NCBI RefSeq assembly: GCF_013368755.1
Contig: NC_049566.1
Coordinates: 1,302,001 to 1,366,000, forward strand
From: Talaromyces rugulosus
Lineage: Eukaryota > Ascomycota > Eurotiomycetes > Eurotiales > Trichocomaceae
Direction: 5' to 3'
Length of the DNA stretch: 64,000 nt
The notes beneath the pieces were generated by a model that saw nothing but the letters and a program-made list of their open reading frames with translations, did no database searches and had not been told where the DNA came from. Positions 33,549 through 46,500 of the stretch are shown here, one piece after another. Made by a program: the position numbers and the translations under genes. The number at the start of each line of letters is the position of its first letter. Position 1 is the stretch's first letter.

Positions 33549-34825
33549 GGTTGCGAATTGAAGCGTGGGCGAATACCGAAAAGGATGATAAACACCAGAT
33601 CGAACCGATGGAGCTGGGAGGAATTGCCCGGGGTTCTTCGAGTCGGAATCCGAAGACCAGGAACTTAAAAAAACAAGAGAGAAAAAAAGCCGCGTGGGGA
33701 CAGCGCGGAGTATTAAAAAGAATTACCGGATAGTAGACACACTGGACGAAAGGAACGGCAGACAGGATGTGAAACCAGAGGAGAGGGCAGAAAGAAGAAA
33801 GAAGAATTGATGCAACCGAGGTCGAGAAGGAGTGTCCGGCGGTCTTATGAAGAACAGAAAGTCACGTCTGAAAAGCGCGATTCGCATGTTTCGCTGCCGA
33901 GCCGCGGGTGCCCCTAGTGCTAGGCCCGATGCGGTATAGCGGCCCGTAGCCTTGCGTAAAAGGGGTTGGCTGCCTTGGTGCCTGATTCTCTATTTAGGCT
34001 GTATTTCTGCCAGTTTTCATGCTTTTTTGTGGTTTTTTTTTTTTTTTTTCATATATTATTTTCATACCCATGCAGATAGCCGATAGATTGCCTCTGTACA
34101 TGTACGGAGTACAAAGTTCTCTAACTTCTTATCTTCGCCTGTGAGCTGGCTAGAGTACCATCATATTATACGCTTACCCCCTACCTCGCAAGCTCCCCAC
34201 CGGCTTGCGAGTGTGCATTTACAAACAACACAGTCTCTGACACACCTTCCTGATTAGGCCTGTAGAAGTGCATCATTTGTTTTGAGCAGGTGGTGATTGA
34301 CCGCCCTAGGGCTTACACAATCTCTTTGGTCGATGTCGAAAACCATGTACAATGTAGTATTGTTTGAATATTTCACGTGTGATTGCTGACAGTGATTTCT
34401 AATTGGGCAGGGTTGATTAGTCGGGGAATCAAATGCATCAACTGTTAAATGCAGCAGATGCACCGGTGTATATTATTCCTTGGCTCGTACACTTGCTTTC
34501 ATAATGCGGCTATTTTCTTGAATTTCTCCCTCACATTATTATTATATACTATATCTTGTAGAGGGAATATCTTTTAATGGAATTGTATCATTGTACGTAG
34601 CATCGGAAAGTAACTAGCCGGAAAAGGCCAAGTGCGGCCTTGCGGCCTGAGGCAGCGAGTGGGCGTCACACCACCCGCAAAACTCCGCCAGCAAACCTCG
34701 CTGTAGCGTTCCCGAACGTACCTCGAAACCTCTCTCTACACGCCGTTTGTCCTCATTGGGGAAGCACACCAACCCAGCGCTCCAATTTCTCAATTCTCAA
34801 ATCGACCTCTTTCCCCACTCTCCAA
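33549..34825. promoter_or_regulatory. Divergent intergenic region, elongase / cox6
   Basis: 1.28 kb with both promoters. Visible are a T tract near 34032-34049, C/T-rich leader sequence just before cox6 (about 34735-34825) and A/G-rich sequence before the elongase. No gene was seen. Confidence 0.5.
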
Positions 34826-35624
34826 ATGGCTTCCACCACCCTCTTCCGCCTCGCCACGCGCTCGGTGCGCCCGGCCACCTTTGCTCGCGCTGCCTACGTC
34901 CGTCCCAGCCTTCCCACTCGCGTTACGGCTGCTGCCAGCTTTGTCGCCGCCAACAACTTCAGCATCTCCGCCAAGCTTCGCAGCGGTCACGAGGAGGAGA
35001 CCTACGAGGAGTTCTCGGCCAGGTAGGGAACCCATTGCCCATTGGAAGTCGCGGCATTGAATGCCCAAAGGGGGAGGAGGAAGTCAGACGGGAATTTTTA
35101 GGATACCCATTGCATTCCTATTAAACCCCTCCTCTCGACCTTCGACGCTACAACTACACTTCCACGTTAATTTACTGTTATGTACATCTTTTCTGACGAA
35201 TCAATGGCAGATATGAGAAGGAATTCGACGCTGTCCAAGACGTTTTCGAGCTCCAGGTACGTCATGCGGAAAACACAGCCACCTATATTCTTCATTTTGA
35301 TAAAGCTAATTGAATCGCCCAACACAGCGCAACTTGAACAATGCTTTCGCCTACGATCTTGTTCCCTCTGTCGAAGTCGTCTCTGCTGCTCTCCGTGCTG
35401 CTCGCCGAGTAAACGACTTTCCCACCGCGGTCCGCGTCTTTGAAGGTTCGTTCTCCCTCTTTATCCCCCCTCTCACTCTAGTACATGTTCTCATTTCTTT
35501 CACAGGTGTCCGCGCCAAGGTTGAGAACGAGGGCCAGTACAAGCAATATCTCGAGCAGCTAGAGGCTATCCGAACCGAGCTCGGCATCTCTCTTCAAGAG
35601 GAGCTCTACCCCAAGAGCGACTAA
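34826..35624 (+). CDS. cox6: Cytochrome c oxidase subunit 6 (Cox6/COX5A type)
   Basis: Four exons, 34826-35022, 35211-35256, 35328-35445 and 35506-35624, give 159 aa. The first about 50 residues (MASTTLFRLATRSVRPATFA onward) form an Arg/Ala/Ser-rich mitochondrial presequence. The mature part begins near SGHEEETYEEFSARYEKEFD and contains RNLNNAFAYDLVPSVEVVSAA and ELGISLQEELYP, diagnostic of the COX5A/Cox6 family. It is a peripheral matrix-side subunit of respiratory complex IV. The first intron, 188 nt, is long for this window. The promoter region is pyrimidine-rich, as for many respiratory genes. Confidence 0.96.
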
Positions 35625-36240
35625 ACATTTGTTTAAATCACAATGCAGTATTTTCAAATCTGTTGGAAAACTTTGTATAGATAAATAGAAAGGCCTTATG
35701 GATAATTGACCCCGTGGCAGGTGAAAAAGAAAAGAAAAACACTGTAGTTGCGTGATCATGTCTTTTTACCCGTAGGGGCTTTTCAAGCGTCGTCACTACT
35801 TTTGATGTACTCTTAGCTAATCCAATGATATTTTTTTGTCGGTTTTATTTTCTCTCTTGGTTTTCCTAGTCATCATCATCTAACAACTTTATATGAGGTT
35901 AAGATACAACAGCCAACCCAACAGCTAACTCCATCGTATTCTGTCTGATATGCTAGATAAATTCTATAAGGTAGATAATACCACGAAACAAGTCCCAGAA
36001 AATAATAATCGCATAGAACCGGTACAAAGAGAAAAAGCCCATAAAAATATAGATACAGGGAAATATTGAAAATATACAAGTTCTTAAAAAAGAAACTTGA
36101 GAGAGCCCCAAATTAACGCCGACCCCGCTGTGTATTAGTTTCGTGCCTTTTTTTTTTTTGTTTTCGTGTATTTTGTTGTTGTTGAAGCAATATACGTTCA
36201 TCAGCCCTTTCTGAAATATTAAAATTGCGTGACACGTGAT
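35625..36240. other. AT-rich intergenic between convergent genes
   Basis: About 620 bp of two 3' flanks. No gene was seen. A CACGTG box lies at 36233-36238, just past the mannosyltransferase stop. Confidence 0.45.
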
Positions 36241-37617
36241 TTAATGGGTACCGACGTATTTGAAATAGTTTGGCCGGCAGTCTTCCTTGGCCAAAAAGTC
36301 CGCGCCTTCGTAGAACTTGCCCGGTTTGCAACCGGAACACTTGGGCGAGTTGGGGCAGTTGAAGTATGGGACGTGACGGTAGCCAATGTCTCGGAACCTA
36401 GTCACATTACACCGTCAGAACATTGCGAGTATCAAACCATATTAGATAGATCTAACTTACCAGTGTACCTTGCTGGCATCTTCAAAGAGACCCAGGGCGA
36501 TAGAATGGACAGGGGCATCGCCCCATCTTTCATAGAAGAAGCCACCAGCGCGATCCAGGTGGTTGAAGTAGGCTTCGTATTTTTCGCTGCGGAAGAATTC
36601 CATGTCGCCGATTTCAAAGTTGGACCAGAAATGGCACGTCGAGTACCCATTGGCCTTTTTGTTATGTTCCGGACGCAGCTTATCGTCCACAAGCCATTCC
36701 ATCATGTTGTTGTCCGCGAGGTACTCGGGGTGTTCGCTCAGGAAACGCTCTGTTTCGGGCCAAAGGCTAGTAATGGTTTCAGGCGCATCGAAAAGGTTGA
36801 TGGTGAAGCCGTATGTCTTTTTGTGGTCTTGCATGTATCGGAAGACATCATAATCGACGTTGCAGAAGAACTGGACTTTGGGCTCCACTCGCCAGTAATA
36901 CCGCGTGTTGGCTAGGGCGGGGTGTTTGTAGAACATGCCACTGTTCCAGCGACACATTCTGTGGTAAGACGCTTTGTCGGCGTATTGGATCTTGGCCTCT
37001 TCCAGGATCTTGTTCGATTCCTTCACCAACTCTGGATCGATCCAATCTGGTTCTTCCCAGTGCTCTTTCGGTACTAGTTCTGTTTTCGCATTTTGTTAGA
37101 ACCGTCTTTCCAAACCCAACCCACTTCGCATTTTTGACATACCATAGTGGCACTTGGCCTTGGTAACAGCTTGTGTTTTCCTCTTGAATTCTTCACTGAA
37201 CGGCTTGTCGTTCATGAACGTCCACGGGTAGTTGAACTTGTTGTTCCAAGTCCGCTCCAAGTCCTCCATAGTCTTCACGAGGTCACCCAGTTCCTCGTTG
37301 CGAACTAGAACAAGAAGCGTCGCATTGATTCGGGCGGATTCGGTGCTGTCCGGGGAATAATCGTGGTCTTCTGCGCGCCATAACAGACCCTCAGGTTCGC
37401 CAGTCGCTACAAGCAAGGTTAGCATCACGATCACAATCCTCCCCCGGTTTCGGAATCTAAACATACGATCCAACAAGGGATCACTCTTCATTCCATCTTG
37501 CAGCCGACTGCCGACGCTTATCAGCGACTGTGTTGGATGTGAAACGTAAAAGATAACGCCGATGACAAGTAGGATGCACAGTGCCCCTAGAAGCCGGATT
37601 GGCCTGGCTATGGCCAT
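36241..37617 (-). CDS. Alpha-1,2-mannosyltransferase, GT15 (KRE2/MNT1/KTR family)
   Basis: Four exons, 37617-37467, 37406-37143, 37079-36461 and 36397-36241, give 396 aa. It is a type II Golgi protein: a short basic N-tail, then a single membrane anchor at about residues 9-25 (LLGALCILLVIGVIFYV), then the lumenal catalytic domain. Family motifs include INATLLVLVRNEEL, TFMNDKPFSEEFK, MCRWNSGMFYKHP, YYWRVEPKVQFFCNVDYD, STCHFWSNFEIGDMEFFR and the C-terminal cysteine-rich GYRHVPYFNCPNSPKCSGC. These enzymes add alpha-1,2-mannose from GDP-mannose to O- and N-linked glycans of wall proteins, with Mn2+. It is divergent from the gamma-tubulin complex gene. Confidence 0.96.
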
Positions 37618-38043
37618 ATTGGTGCCTCGTGTGTGATGTAATCGAAGGTGCAAGGTCAGAGAGTAATAAATTAGAGTGAGCAAGGCTTAGTATCTGCAAA
37701 AAGATGCCAGAAAGAGGGGAAGCGCTTGCTCGCGTGTGCCCTTTTTTTTCCTTTGAAGGGTTCTGTCCGGCCTGCTTCATCACAGGCCTCGATCTGGCTC
37801 ATAGAACGTTGCCACTTTTCCTGTTTGGGACTAGCGTTCTGCTTGACGCGTACTTGCCGCCTCCCGTTGTTGTCAAGACTTGTTTTATCACTCTGTTTTT
37901 CTGTGCTGCTGACGTCTCATGCTGGTCTAGAGGATTGATTGGCGCCATTATCTCTTTATGTGCACGGTAATTGGCCACAATCTTCAATCTTGTCCCGTGT
38001 CAACGCCAATTGCCAATGACGCGTGTCCAATGCGTAGTACATC
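37618..38043. promoter_or_regulatory. Divergent intergenic region, GT15 / GCP5
   Basis: 426 bp between two start codons; both promoters must lie here. No gene or clear motif was seen. Confidence 0.5.
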
Positions 38044-40828
38044 ATGGCCCGTTCCGCGGCCGTTGGAATGCTAATTGACAGTCTCATTGTGACTATAACA
38101 CGCTCGGAGAAGGTAAGAAAGATTGTTGCCAGTTCAAGGTTTTTGTTTTATCTTCTCACACCAAATCCAGGACTCAACTAGCTTTCAAAATGCAAAAGCA
38201 CGCTCTAATATCATCCTCAAAGAGCATAGCCCTGGCAATCGCACGGATCCATTTGCCGTAGATAGGCACTTTGACGGCTTGATAGAGAAATTTCGGGTTC
38301 TGAACAAAGATGACTTTGCCGACAGCCTCGGCGTGCGCTTGAGCGAAGCAGAGAGCCAACGAATCTCATGGATGCCGGAAATTTTTTCTTTATTGCAGCA
38401 GCTTTCGGACCGGCCCGCAAATGTAGCTCAAGTACCAAGATTCAGTCTTGCGGAATCTGAAGACTCTCCTGCCCTGAAATGGACGGAGTTGGACCCGGCG
38501 GGGTCTGCCTTTGCAGAGGAAGACATATGGGCTGAAGTGGACTACGGAGGGTCATCCTCTGAAGACGAAGCCTCAACGGTTTCCAGCAACGTTTCCATTC
38601 CTAGAATCATCCCTCAAAGCGCGAAGCCGTCGCAAGAAGAATTCGAGATTCCCGAGGAGTTCATCCAATCCGGCGAAGACGAGGAATTGATAGCTACTAT
38701 CAAGACCGGACATTTCTGGGAGTACGACTCGGCTGCAGTCCGAGAGTTCTCAGAAAGTCACACGCGATTCATCACAGAGTTGCAGGCATCCCGAGAGATT
38801 ATTTTCATGCTCCAAGGTCTTCCTACCTCTTTGTTCTGGCAGCTAGACAACAGCATTGCCGTTGATAGAAGATTTGCGCTCCGCCACGCATCAAATGCAG
38901 CATTCCTGCAAATCCTGCGCTCCTGTGCAGACACCGGAGCGAGACTTGGCGCGGTGAGACGGTTTGTGAAAAGTTCACAGTCCGTAATTTTCCTCCAGAC
39001 TTTTACTAGAGGTCTCGAGATCCTGCTTCACGATTTCGATACGTTTTTGTCAGGGTTACAGCTGAGGTATCTTTCAACCGACCAAAAAGTTACAGTCAGT
39101 TTGTTGCAACTGGTGGAAGAAGTTAGGACGAAAGTTCGAGTACTTCTACTATTAGCAGACTTGGTGGCACAGCTAGAAACTGCCCCTTCTAGTCAAGCCT
39201 TTCTATGCCTAGACTTACTATACGACCTCGTCTGCTCTAATCAAGCTTCAGGAAGCGAAGATGATTACAAGTCACTTGCAAAGCTGTTCTTTTCTTGTTT
39301 CGAGGCATACACACAACCTATTCGTATGTGGATGGAAACTGGACAGTTGGAAAAAGGACAGGACACCTTTTTTGTCACTGATATCCATCGAGGCAGCGAC
39401 CTGCGAACTCTTTGGCACGATTGGTATTCTCTCGTAGAAACCAATGGTCGGCTAAATGCTCCAAAGTTTGTGAAACCAAACGCTCGCAAGATCCTCACTA
39501 CCGGAAAGAGCATGATCTTCCTTCGCAATCTCAACATTTTGCCCGAAAGCCTCGGGTTCGAAAATAGACGACCTTTTGTATTTGAAGACGTATGCCCAGA
39601 TGGTCCAGCGCTACAGCTTCTTCCTTTCTCGGGTTTGCTGGACAAAGCATTCGAGGATCTCATTGCCACTAACCACCAATTCGCCTCAAATTTTTTACGA
39701 ACACAACTCGACGAACAATATGGACTATGGAATTCTCTCTCGGCGTTGCAATATATTTACCTTTGCAAAGACATTACAGTCTCGTCGTTAATTGACAACA
39801 AGATTTTTGAACTGATTGACAATGGGCAGGGAGTCTGGAATGACCGGTTTCTCCTTACCGAGTTGGTGCAAAGTACCTTTGATGATATTGCCTGTGTTGA
39901 CCCTTCTCGTCTTCTCATGCGCTCAACCCGCACTCCCTATCCAGATAGTGGGACTCAGAACAGAAGCGTCAAAATCCTCAAAGTATTGTCCATGGATTAT
40001 ATACTGCCATGGCCCGTTGCCAACATCATCCCCAAAAGTGCTATTGCGACATATCAACGCATATTCACGTTTTTAATGCAAATCCGAAGAGCAAAATACG
40101 TTCTCGAAAGACAACGACTCCGAAAAGAAGACGATGACTCGGAAGGGTTTCGTGTTAATATTGGTGATGATGGCGCAGGTTACATTATCCGCCATAGTCT
40201 GCTATGGCTCACAAATACCATTTACAGCCACTTTACAGAATTAGTCATTGCCATGAGTACAGCGGACATGGTAAAGGGACTCGCAGCCGCCACAGACGTT
40301 GACGCCATGATTGCCATGCATGAAGCCTACATGTCCTCCCTTGAGCAGCAGTGTCTCCTCTCGGACAATCTCGCACCGATATACAAAGCCGTTATAAGTC
40401 TGCTGAACCTGTGTGTGCATCTGGCAGACATTCAATCAGCACGCCACGGCCAGAACCGATTCGAGAAATCCAACCGCTCTTTTCATTCGTCTTCAGGCCG
40501 CCGAAAGCATTATCGACGCCACCAACACCGACGGAGAGGTTTCAACGACTTCTCTGACTCTGACGATGACGACGATGAAAAATCCAACGACGAAGCTGAT
40601 AATGTTCACGATCATGATGACTATGATGAGGGAAATACGACTAATATCTCGTTTCTCGAATCGCCCTACTCTGAGAGATTGACTCATGTCAGAGAGAAGT
40701 TTGAGCGGCTACTGGCGTTCATAATAACTGGACTGAGAGCAGTTGGCAGGATAGATGGACAGCAGAGTTGGGAGATGTTGGCGGATAGGCTGGCTTGGAA
40801 AACGAGGCCGAATGATGTATATCGATGA
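38044..40828 (+). CDS. mod21: Gamma-tubulin complex protein 5 (Mod21/GcpE type)
   Basis: Two exons, 38044-38112 and 38171-40828, give 908 aa. The 69-nt first exon supplies the true start (MARSAAVGMLIDSLIVTITR) that the long second exon lacks. The N-terminus up to about residue 70 fits the GCP5/Mod21 N-terminal domain. The central part (about 230-560) is GRIP1-like, with EIIFMLQGLPTSLFWQ and a run of helices. The C-terminal part is GRIP2-like and includes YILPWPVANIIPKSAIATYQ and YIIRHSLLWLTNTIYSHF. A hydrophilic loop near 795-850 is rich in Arg/His, then Asp/Glu. It acts at the spindle pole body and microtubule organising centres as a non-core subunit of the gamma-tubulin ring complex. The GCP5 rather than GCP4 or GCP6 call is by N-terminal similarity. 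Confidence 0.85.
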
Positions 40829-41318
40829 AGAAATTGAATGGCGATACTAGATTTTTGTATATATTATACCCACGAGTTTGAAAGAAGAATGATGTAATGA
40901 TACTATTATTGAATATATGTTTGATTACCAATTTAGATATCAACACTGCCATACCGGTTTTAGGGGAGCGTGGATACTGTTCAGCAACCCTAACCCTGAA
41001 CTAGCTATATCTTTTTACAATGTATATCTACAGAAACAAGACGGCTTGCAGTTAGAATAAAACTGACTAAAAATGCAGTGAAGATTTGCCCACAATGCTG
41101 CGTAAAGCGAAAATATGAAACTGTGGCTCTTACATCAGGTGGATATAGCATTTCCAATCGAGACATCCTGACGTCTGATGACAGCTTGTGTCCGTGAACT
41201 GGGAATAGAGCATCAAACCTGGAAAGTGCCTATGATTTATTTGATGGGGGCTCATTGGCTCGTAATTAGATGTCTACCGGTTGAAATGTAGTAAGATCTA
41301 TTGTAATGAATTTCCGCT
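40829..41318. other. Intergenic between convergent genes
   Basis: 490 bp, AT-rich, 3' flanks of two genes. No gene was seen. Confidence 0.45.
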
Positions 41319-42937
41319 TCATTGTCTCTGTTCTAGAAGCTTGAGGAGTCTTTCTTCTCGTAACCTCTGTTGCTCCTCTCGTACCTTCTGCTCTGCTGCC
41401 TGCTGTTCTAATTTAGCGAGAAGCTTCTCTTCCCGTGCTTTCTGTTCCTCTTCCCGCGCTTTCTGTTCCTCTTCCCGTGATTTCTGTTCCTCTAACCGTG
41501 TTTTCTGTTCCTCTAATTGTTGCTGCAAGACCTGAATCATGCTACATAGTTCTGGTTGTAGGTTCTGTGAGGATGGGGCCCGGCTATATCCAGACCATTC
41601 CTGCGATCCGACCCCCGATGCAATATCGTGATCATTATCGATCTCAAAAGAGAAATCTTGTGGCTCAGGGATTTCTGCTAGCAAGTCCATTAATCGATCG
41701 ATATGGATAGGAAGAAATTCACGGTCTAGATTCTCGACAAAACGATAACATGTCCATTTATCTTCCCTTGACCAAATGTCGATTTGTGCAACTTTCCATC
41801 GAAAGTATTCGATCCTGCCATCGGTAATCTCGGGGTAGTAGCCATAGATCCGCAAGCCATCTAGTTCATGTGATATAGAAAATGCCAAAATTCTTCGATG
41901 GACCTTCTCTGGGCAGCTGGCTATCTGAGATAGGCTGACCACAGCCCGAAGAGCAATGCACATGCTGTGCATATTTTGTCGGTCAGCAAATTCCAGCGCC
42001 TGGGTTCCGCATTTAATCTCTGCTGTCAAGTATGGAAAGTACATGTCGTCTCGCGCTATGTACAGTGATTTCTCAGCCGGCTTGATTCCAAGCTTTCGAC
42101 GCTGCTGTTCTGAAAATGTTGACCATTTTAAGCCTCGTGCATGATCAGGTTGTGGTCTAGGTCCATGAATTGGCTCTGTCTTGAGCCACGGGTCATTATA
42201 ACCATCAATCACATTCTTAAGCCATCGTCTCCCCTGGATATATTGATTTTCGGCTGAGGGCATGAGGTGTGGGTGTAGATCTACTAGAAGCCGGGCTTCA
42301 GATCGGTTTCGCAATGAGTTGTAAAAGTCCTCAATGAAATTGTCGTCCAATAAGGTACCTTGAGGGTTCTCGATTGGTTGCTGAAGGAGTCGCCTGCAAA
42401 GCTCTATATCCTCTAAAACGGGACCAGCCTCCGACGGGCGCATGAAGCAGCCTTTTGTCTCGAGGATCGTAACATAATTGGGATCCTTGTATGCCGATGA
42501 TTTGTGATCCCGGGACGACGTGGTATCTGAGGACGTGGATCGAGGCCGCCCACGGTCAGTGGAGATTGATCGTGACCGCGATCTTTTGGATGCAGGCTGA
42601 TCCATAACATCAGCGTCGTAAAACTCTTCTGATGGAGGCGGTATCCAGTCAAAGATCCGTTTATTGGTCGATTTCGACCTAGGTGGAATCGTAGAATGTC
42701 CACGTTCTTGCTTGCCAGTTTGCTAAAAAGGAATCAGTTACATCATTATCGCAATAGACGCTTACAACTAACCTTGGTATTGATATTGTTCGATAAAGGT
42801 GAAAGCGGTTGCGCTGTAATCTGCTCCTCCTGCTGTCTGTTTGATGGTATTGGAACCGTACTTGGACTGTCTCGACGTTGCAGTTTCGCTGGGCGTTCGT
42901 CCCCATTGCCATGCAAATTAGATACTGCGCGTTTCAT
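41319..42937 (-). CDS. DUF7924-type PD-(D/E)XK-like protein with coiled-coil tail
   Basis: Two exons, 42937-42773 and 42722-41319, give 522 aa. The N-terminal 120 residues are disordered and Ser/Arg-rich (SKRSRSRSIS). The conserved core (about 210-390) contains YLTAEIKCGTQALEFADRQN, HSMCIALRAVVSLSQ, ILAFSISHELDGLRIYGYYP and WTCYRFVENLD, which I recognise as the fungal DUF7924 pattern. The ExK in AEIKCG is consistent with a PD-(D/E)XK nuclease-like core. The last 75 residues are an extended coiled coil of EEQKxRE heptads. Members are often present in many variable copies in Eurotiales, and their role is unknown. Nuclease activity is inferred only from the fold pattern. Confidence 0.75.
41427..41510 (-). 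repeat. 21-bp tandem repeat, four units, coding for heptads
   Basis: Four 21-bp units (41427-41447, 41448-41468, 41469-41489 and 41490-41510) with one to a few differences, plus a partial fifth, encode the EEQKxRE heptads of the coiled-coil tail. Exact 21-bp units keep the frame and the heptad register, so unit number could vary between strains. Confidence 0.92.
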
Positions 42938-43553
42938 GTTGTACATGTTAACTAATTTAAAGGACAGGAGCCATCTATCAGAAAGGAAAGGAGTTGGGCT
43001 CAAGTTAGCGCCCACCCAAGCCTCAAGTGGGTCTAGAAATAAGGACATCCAATCATGTCTCCTCCCACTTATTAGTCATTGGACGCTCTACATTATTTTA
43101 GGCCTCTTACTCTAATATCATCAGGCACGACTGCAGGATGATATAAATAGTTCTAAACTAGTAGTAAAATTGAAATTGTCTGGCGGATTTTGAGCGTTTT
43201 TAATATACTATAGCTGACTTGCCGAGCGTTTTGCAAAGTTTTGGTGTCCATCCGCATACAATATTGTAAATCTGCGCGTTGATTTGCTATAATTAGATAG
43301 CCGCTAAGAGAGTGCTTATAATGTGCTATATCATTGGTTGTTAACTATGTTAGTAGGGTATTATGTCTTATATAATCTCAATACCCAATGATTGCAATAG
43401 AATGATTGAGATCTCGAATGTCTAGGCCAGAAAAGATAGATCAAAATGTGATAGAATTACTATCCTAAAATTCCTGAAACACCAAGAGACATATATAATT
43501 TTGAGAAAGAATTTTTAAACAAAAGTGAGATCATTTATGCAAGATTAGAAATT
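42938..43553. other. AT-rich intergenic
   Basis: 616 bp between two minus-strand genes: the promoter of the DUF7924-type gene and the 3' flank of FGAM synthase. The segment 43140-43550 is very AT-rich. No gene was seen. Confidence 0.45.
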
Positions 43554-46500
43554 TTAGCCGACCCACCTGCGAGCACTGTAGAAAACGCGTCCCCATGGAC
43601 CAACCTCTCCCCATTGCTCTGCCTCAGCAGGTAGCCAGCTTGCAATACCGCCTATGATAGTTCGCTCCGGATGAGGCATGATCGCCAGAACACGGCCGTC
43701 TGATGATCTAACACCTGCAATACCCTCGGGACTACCGTTCGGGTTGAAGGGATATGTCATTGTTGGCTTGAGCGTCTCATTGTCGACATAGCGAATAGGC
43801 GCCAAGTTATTTTTGACAAAGTCCTGCGCGGTGACTTCGGGTGTCAAGGCGAAAGATGCACGGCCTTCTCCGTGTGCCACGGCAATGGGCAGCGACGAGC
43901 CGTTCATGCCATGCAGGAAAACAGATGGAGTAGAAGGGTCCGGATCGGAAATATGTACCATGGCGACACGGCCTTCGTATTGCTCACTGGCGTTTCGCTC
44001 GAAGCTGGGCCAGTACTGTGCCCCTGGAATGAGCTCTTTGAGACGTGATAGAAATTGGCATCCGTTGCAAACACCGAGAGCAAAGGTATCCGGGCGGTCG
44101 AAGAAGTTTTTGAATTCTTTGCGGGTTTCTTCATGCAACAACACCGATTTGGACCAGCCCTGGCCCGCGCCGAGGACATCTCCGTATGAGAAACCACCAC
44201 AGGCAGCCATTCCAACAAAGGACGCGAGGGACACGCGACCAGAGATGATATCAGTCATGTGTACATCAACAGCGGCGAAACCAGCCAGGTTGAAAGCAAA
44301 GGCCATTTCAGCCTGACTGTTAACTCCTTGTTCGCGGAGGATTGCCACCCGAGGCTTGTTGCTGAACGGTGAAAATTGGGTAAGACTTGTCAAAATAGGG
44401 AGACCTTTGTCTTTAGGGTCGAAGCTGGGTCTCCATGACAAACCGGGGTTCGTGTCCTCAAGGATATTAGCGAATTCTTGATCAGCACAGGCAGCATTAT
44501 CACGGATCTTTTGCATGTGGTAAGATGTGTGTGACCAGATTTGTTGAATCTTGGCTCGCGGTTGACGATAAATCAATTTGTGTTTGTGGTACATGGTAAG
44601 GTTTTGCTTCTGTATCTCAGAAACACGTCCAATGCGAGTGATTAGCCCTGGTGGAGGGCCACAAGTTGCAAAGCATGAGCGGAACTGGGTTTCGTCCTTC
44701 TTTCGGACTTGGAAGACTGCACCAAGCTCTTCATTGAACAATGTCTCAATGCAGCTTCCAATGTCAGAGTTCTTTTGCAAATCATCTAACATGAGTTCAA
44801 CGCCACAGCGTCCCGCAAACATCATTTCTGCAAGAGTCGTGAAAAGACCTCCATCAGAACGGTCGTGATAGGCCAGAACGATACCCGATTCTTGAAGCTG
44901 CTGTGTAGCATCAAAAAAGTCCCTGAAGAGATCCACGTCTCGGATGTCAGGACATTCATCGCCAACCTGTTTGAAAACTTGTGCAACAGCTGAGCCACCA
45001 AGAGCTTTTCGGCCGCGAGCGAGATCTACAAACATAAGAACAGTTTCGCCAACGTCCTCAAAGCGTCGGAGAGTCGGTGTCCATGTTTTCTTAAAGTCGG
45101 AAACTGGCGCGAAAGACGAAATGACCAAAGACAAAGGTGCGGTAACCTCTCGTGACTCCTTGGACTTTTCGTCCGTCCATTTCATTTTCATCGACATCGA
45201 GTCCTTACCAACTGGAATGCTGATTCCTAGTTTGGGACACAGGTCAAGACCAATAGCCTCGACAGCTTCATAGATGGCTGCTCCTTCACCTGGGTGACTG
45301 CCAGCGGACATCCAGTTGGCTGAAAGCTTGACTCTGGTCAGACGATTGATCAAATCTGCCGCTGTAAGATTCATTAACGATTCTGCCACAGCCATGCGTG
45401 CCGACGCTGCCGGCGAAATAAGGGCAAGGGTAGGCTTTTCGCCCATCGCCATAGCTTCTCCAGTTTTCACACCCTGAAGAAGTGATGTTGCCGTCACGGA
45501 TACATTGGAAACTGGAGTTTGCCAAGGTCCTACCATCTGATCTTGAGCAGTAAGCCCACCCACAGTTCGATCCCCAATCGTGATCAGGAAAGATTTTGAG
45601 CCGACTGCAGGAAGAGAAAGAACTCTAGTCGCAGCCTCGTCAAATAGCTGTTGGCTTGATAGATCTTTAGGTAGATATGTTGACAAACTAGTATCAAAGG
45701 CAGGTAATTTCAGTTTTCGCGAGTCCACTTTCCGAGTCATCTTGGGTGGCTTCCCAAAAAGAACCGATAGAGGCAGATCGATCGGTTTCGGGTATTCCTT
45801 TGAATCTCGGTCCATCAAGACAAGACGTTTATCCTCGTCTTGATTGCCCTCTCCTCTGCCAACAACAGAGAAACCGCAGCGCTCACGTTTGGCAATGGCA
45901 GTGAACTTGTTCATACTCTCCTCCCCAATAGCCATAACGTATCTTTCCTGTGCTTCACAGCACCATATTTGCATAGGACTCATGCTGCGATCAGTGTTAT
46001 CCACCTCCCTCAGTTCAAATGTAGCGCCCAGTCCTGAGTCATGAATTAATTCCGGAAGAGCGTTTGACAGGCCTCCGGCGCCAACATCGTGAATGAACTT
46101 GATTGGGTTGTCGGCTCCCATTGAAACACAGGCGTTGATGACTTCTTGAGCTCTGCGTTGGACTTCGGCATTTCCTCTTTGGACACTGGCAAAGTCGAGA
46201 TCGGCAGATCCTTCTCCAGAAGTAAGACTGGACGCTGCTCCACCACCAAGCCCAATAAGCATCGCAGGGCCTCCGAGAACCACAAGGAAAGAACCTGGCT
46301 TGACGATACCTGGGTCCTTGAGCGCATGCTGAGGTCTTACAGTGCCCACACCACCGGCGATCATAATCGGCTTGTGATATCCTCGAATTTCTTTCTGGCC
46401 ATTGCCAATATCAATCTCAGTAAGCAATGTTCGGAAATAACCGGCTGTGCAAGGGCGTCCGAATTCGTTGTTGAAAGCTGCGCTTCCGATCGGGGCTTCG

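Noticed and set aside
36229..36915. 228-codon plus-strand frame
   Set aside because: Exactly antisense to the conserved GT15 mannosyltransferase exons; the minus strand carries all family motifs and splice sites.
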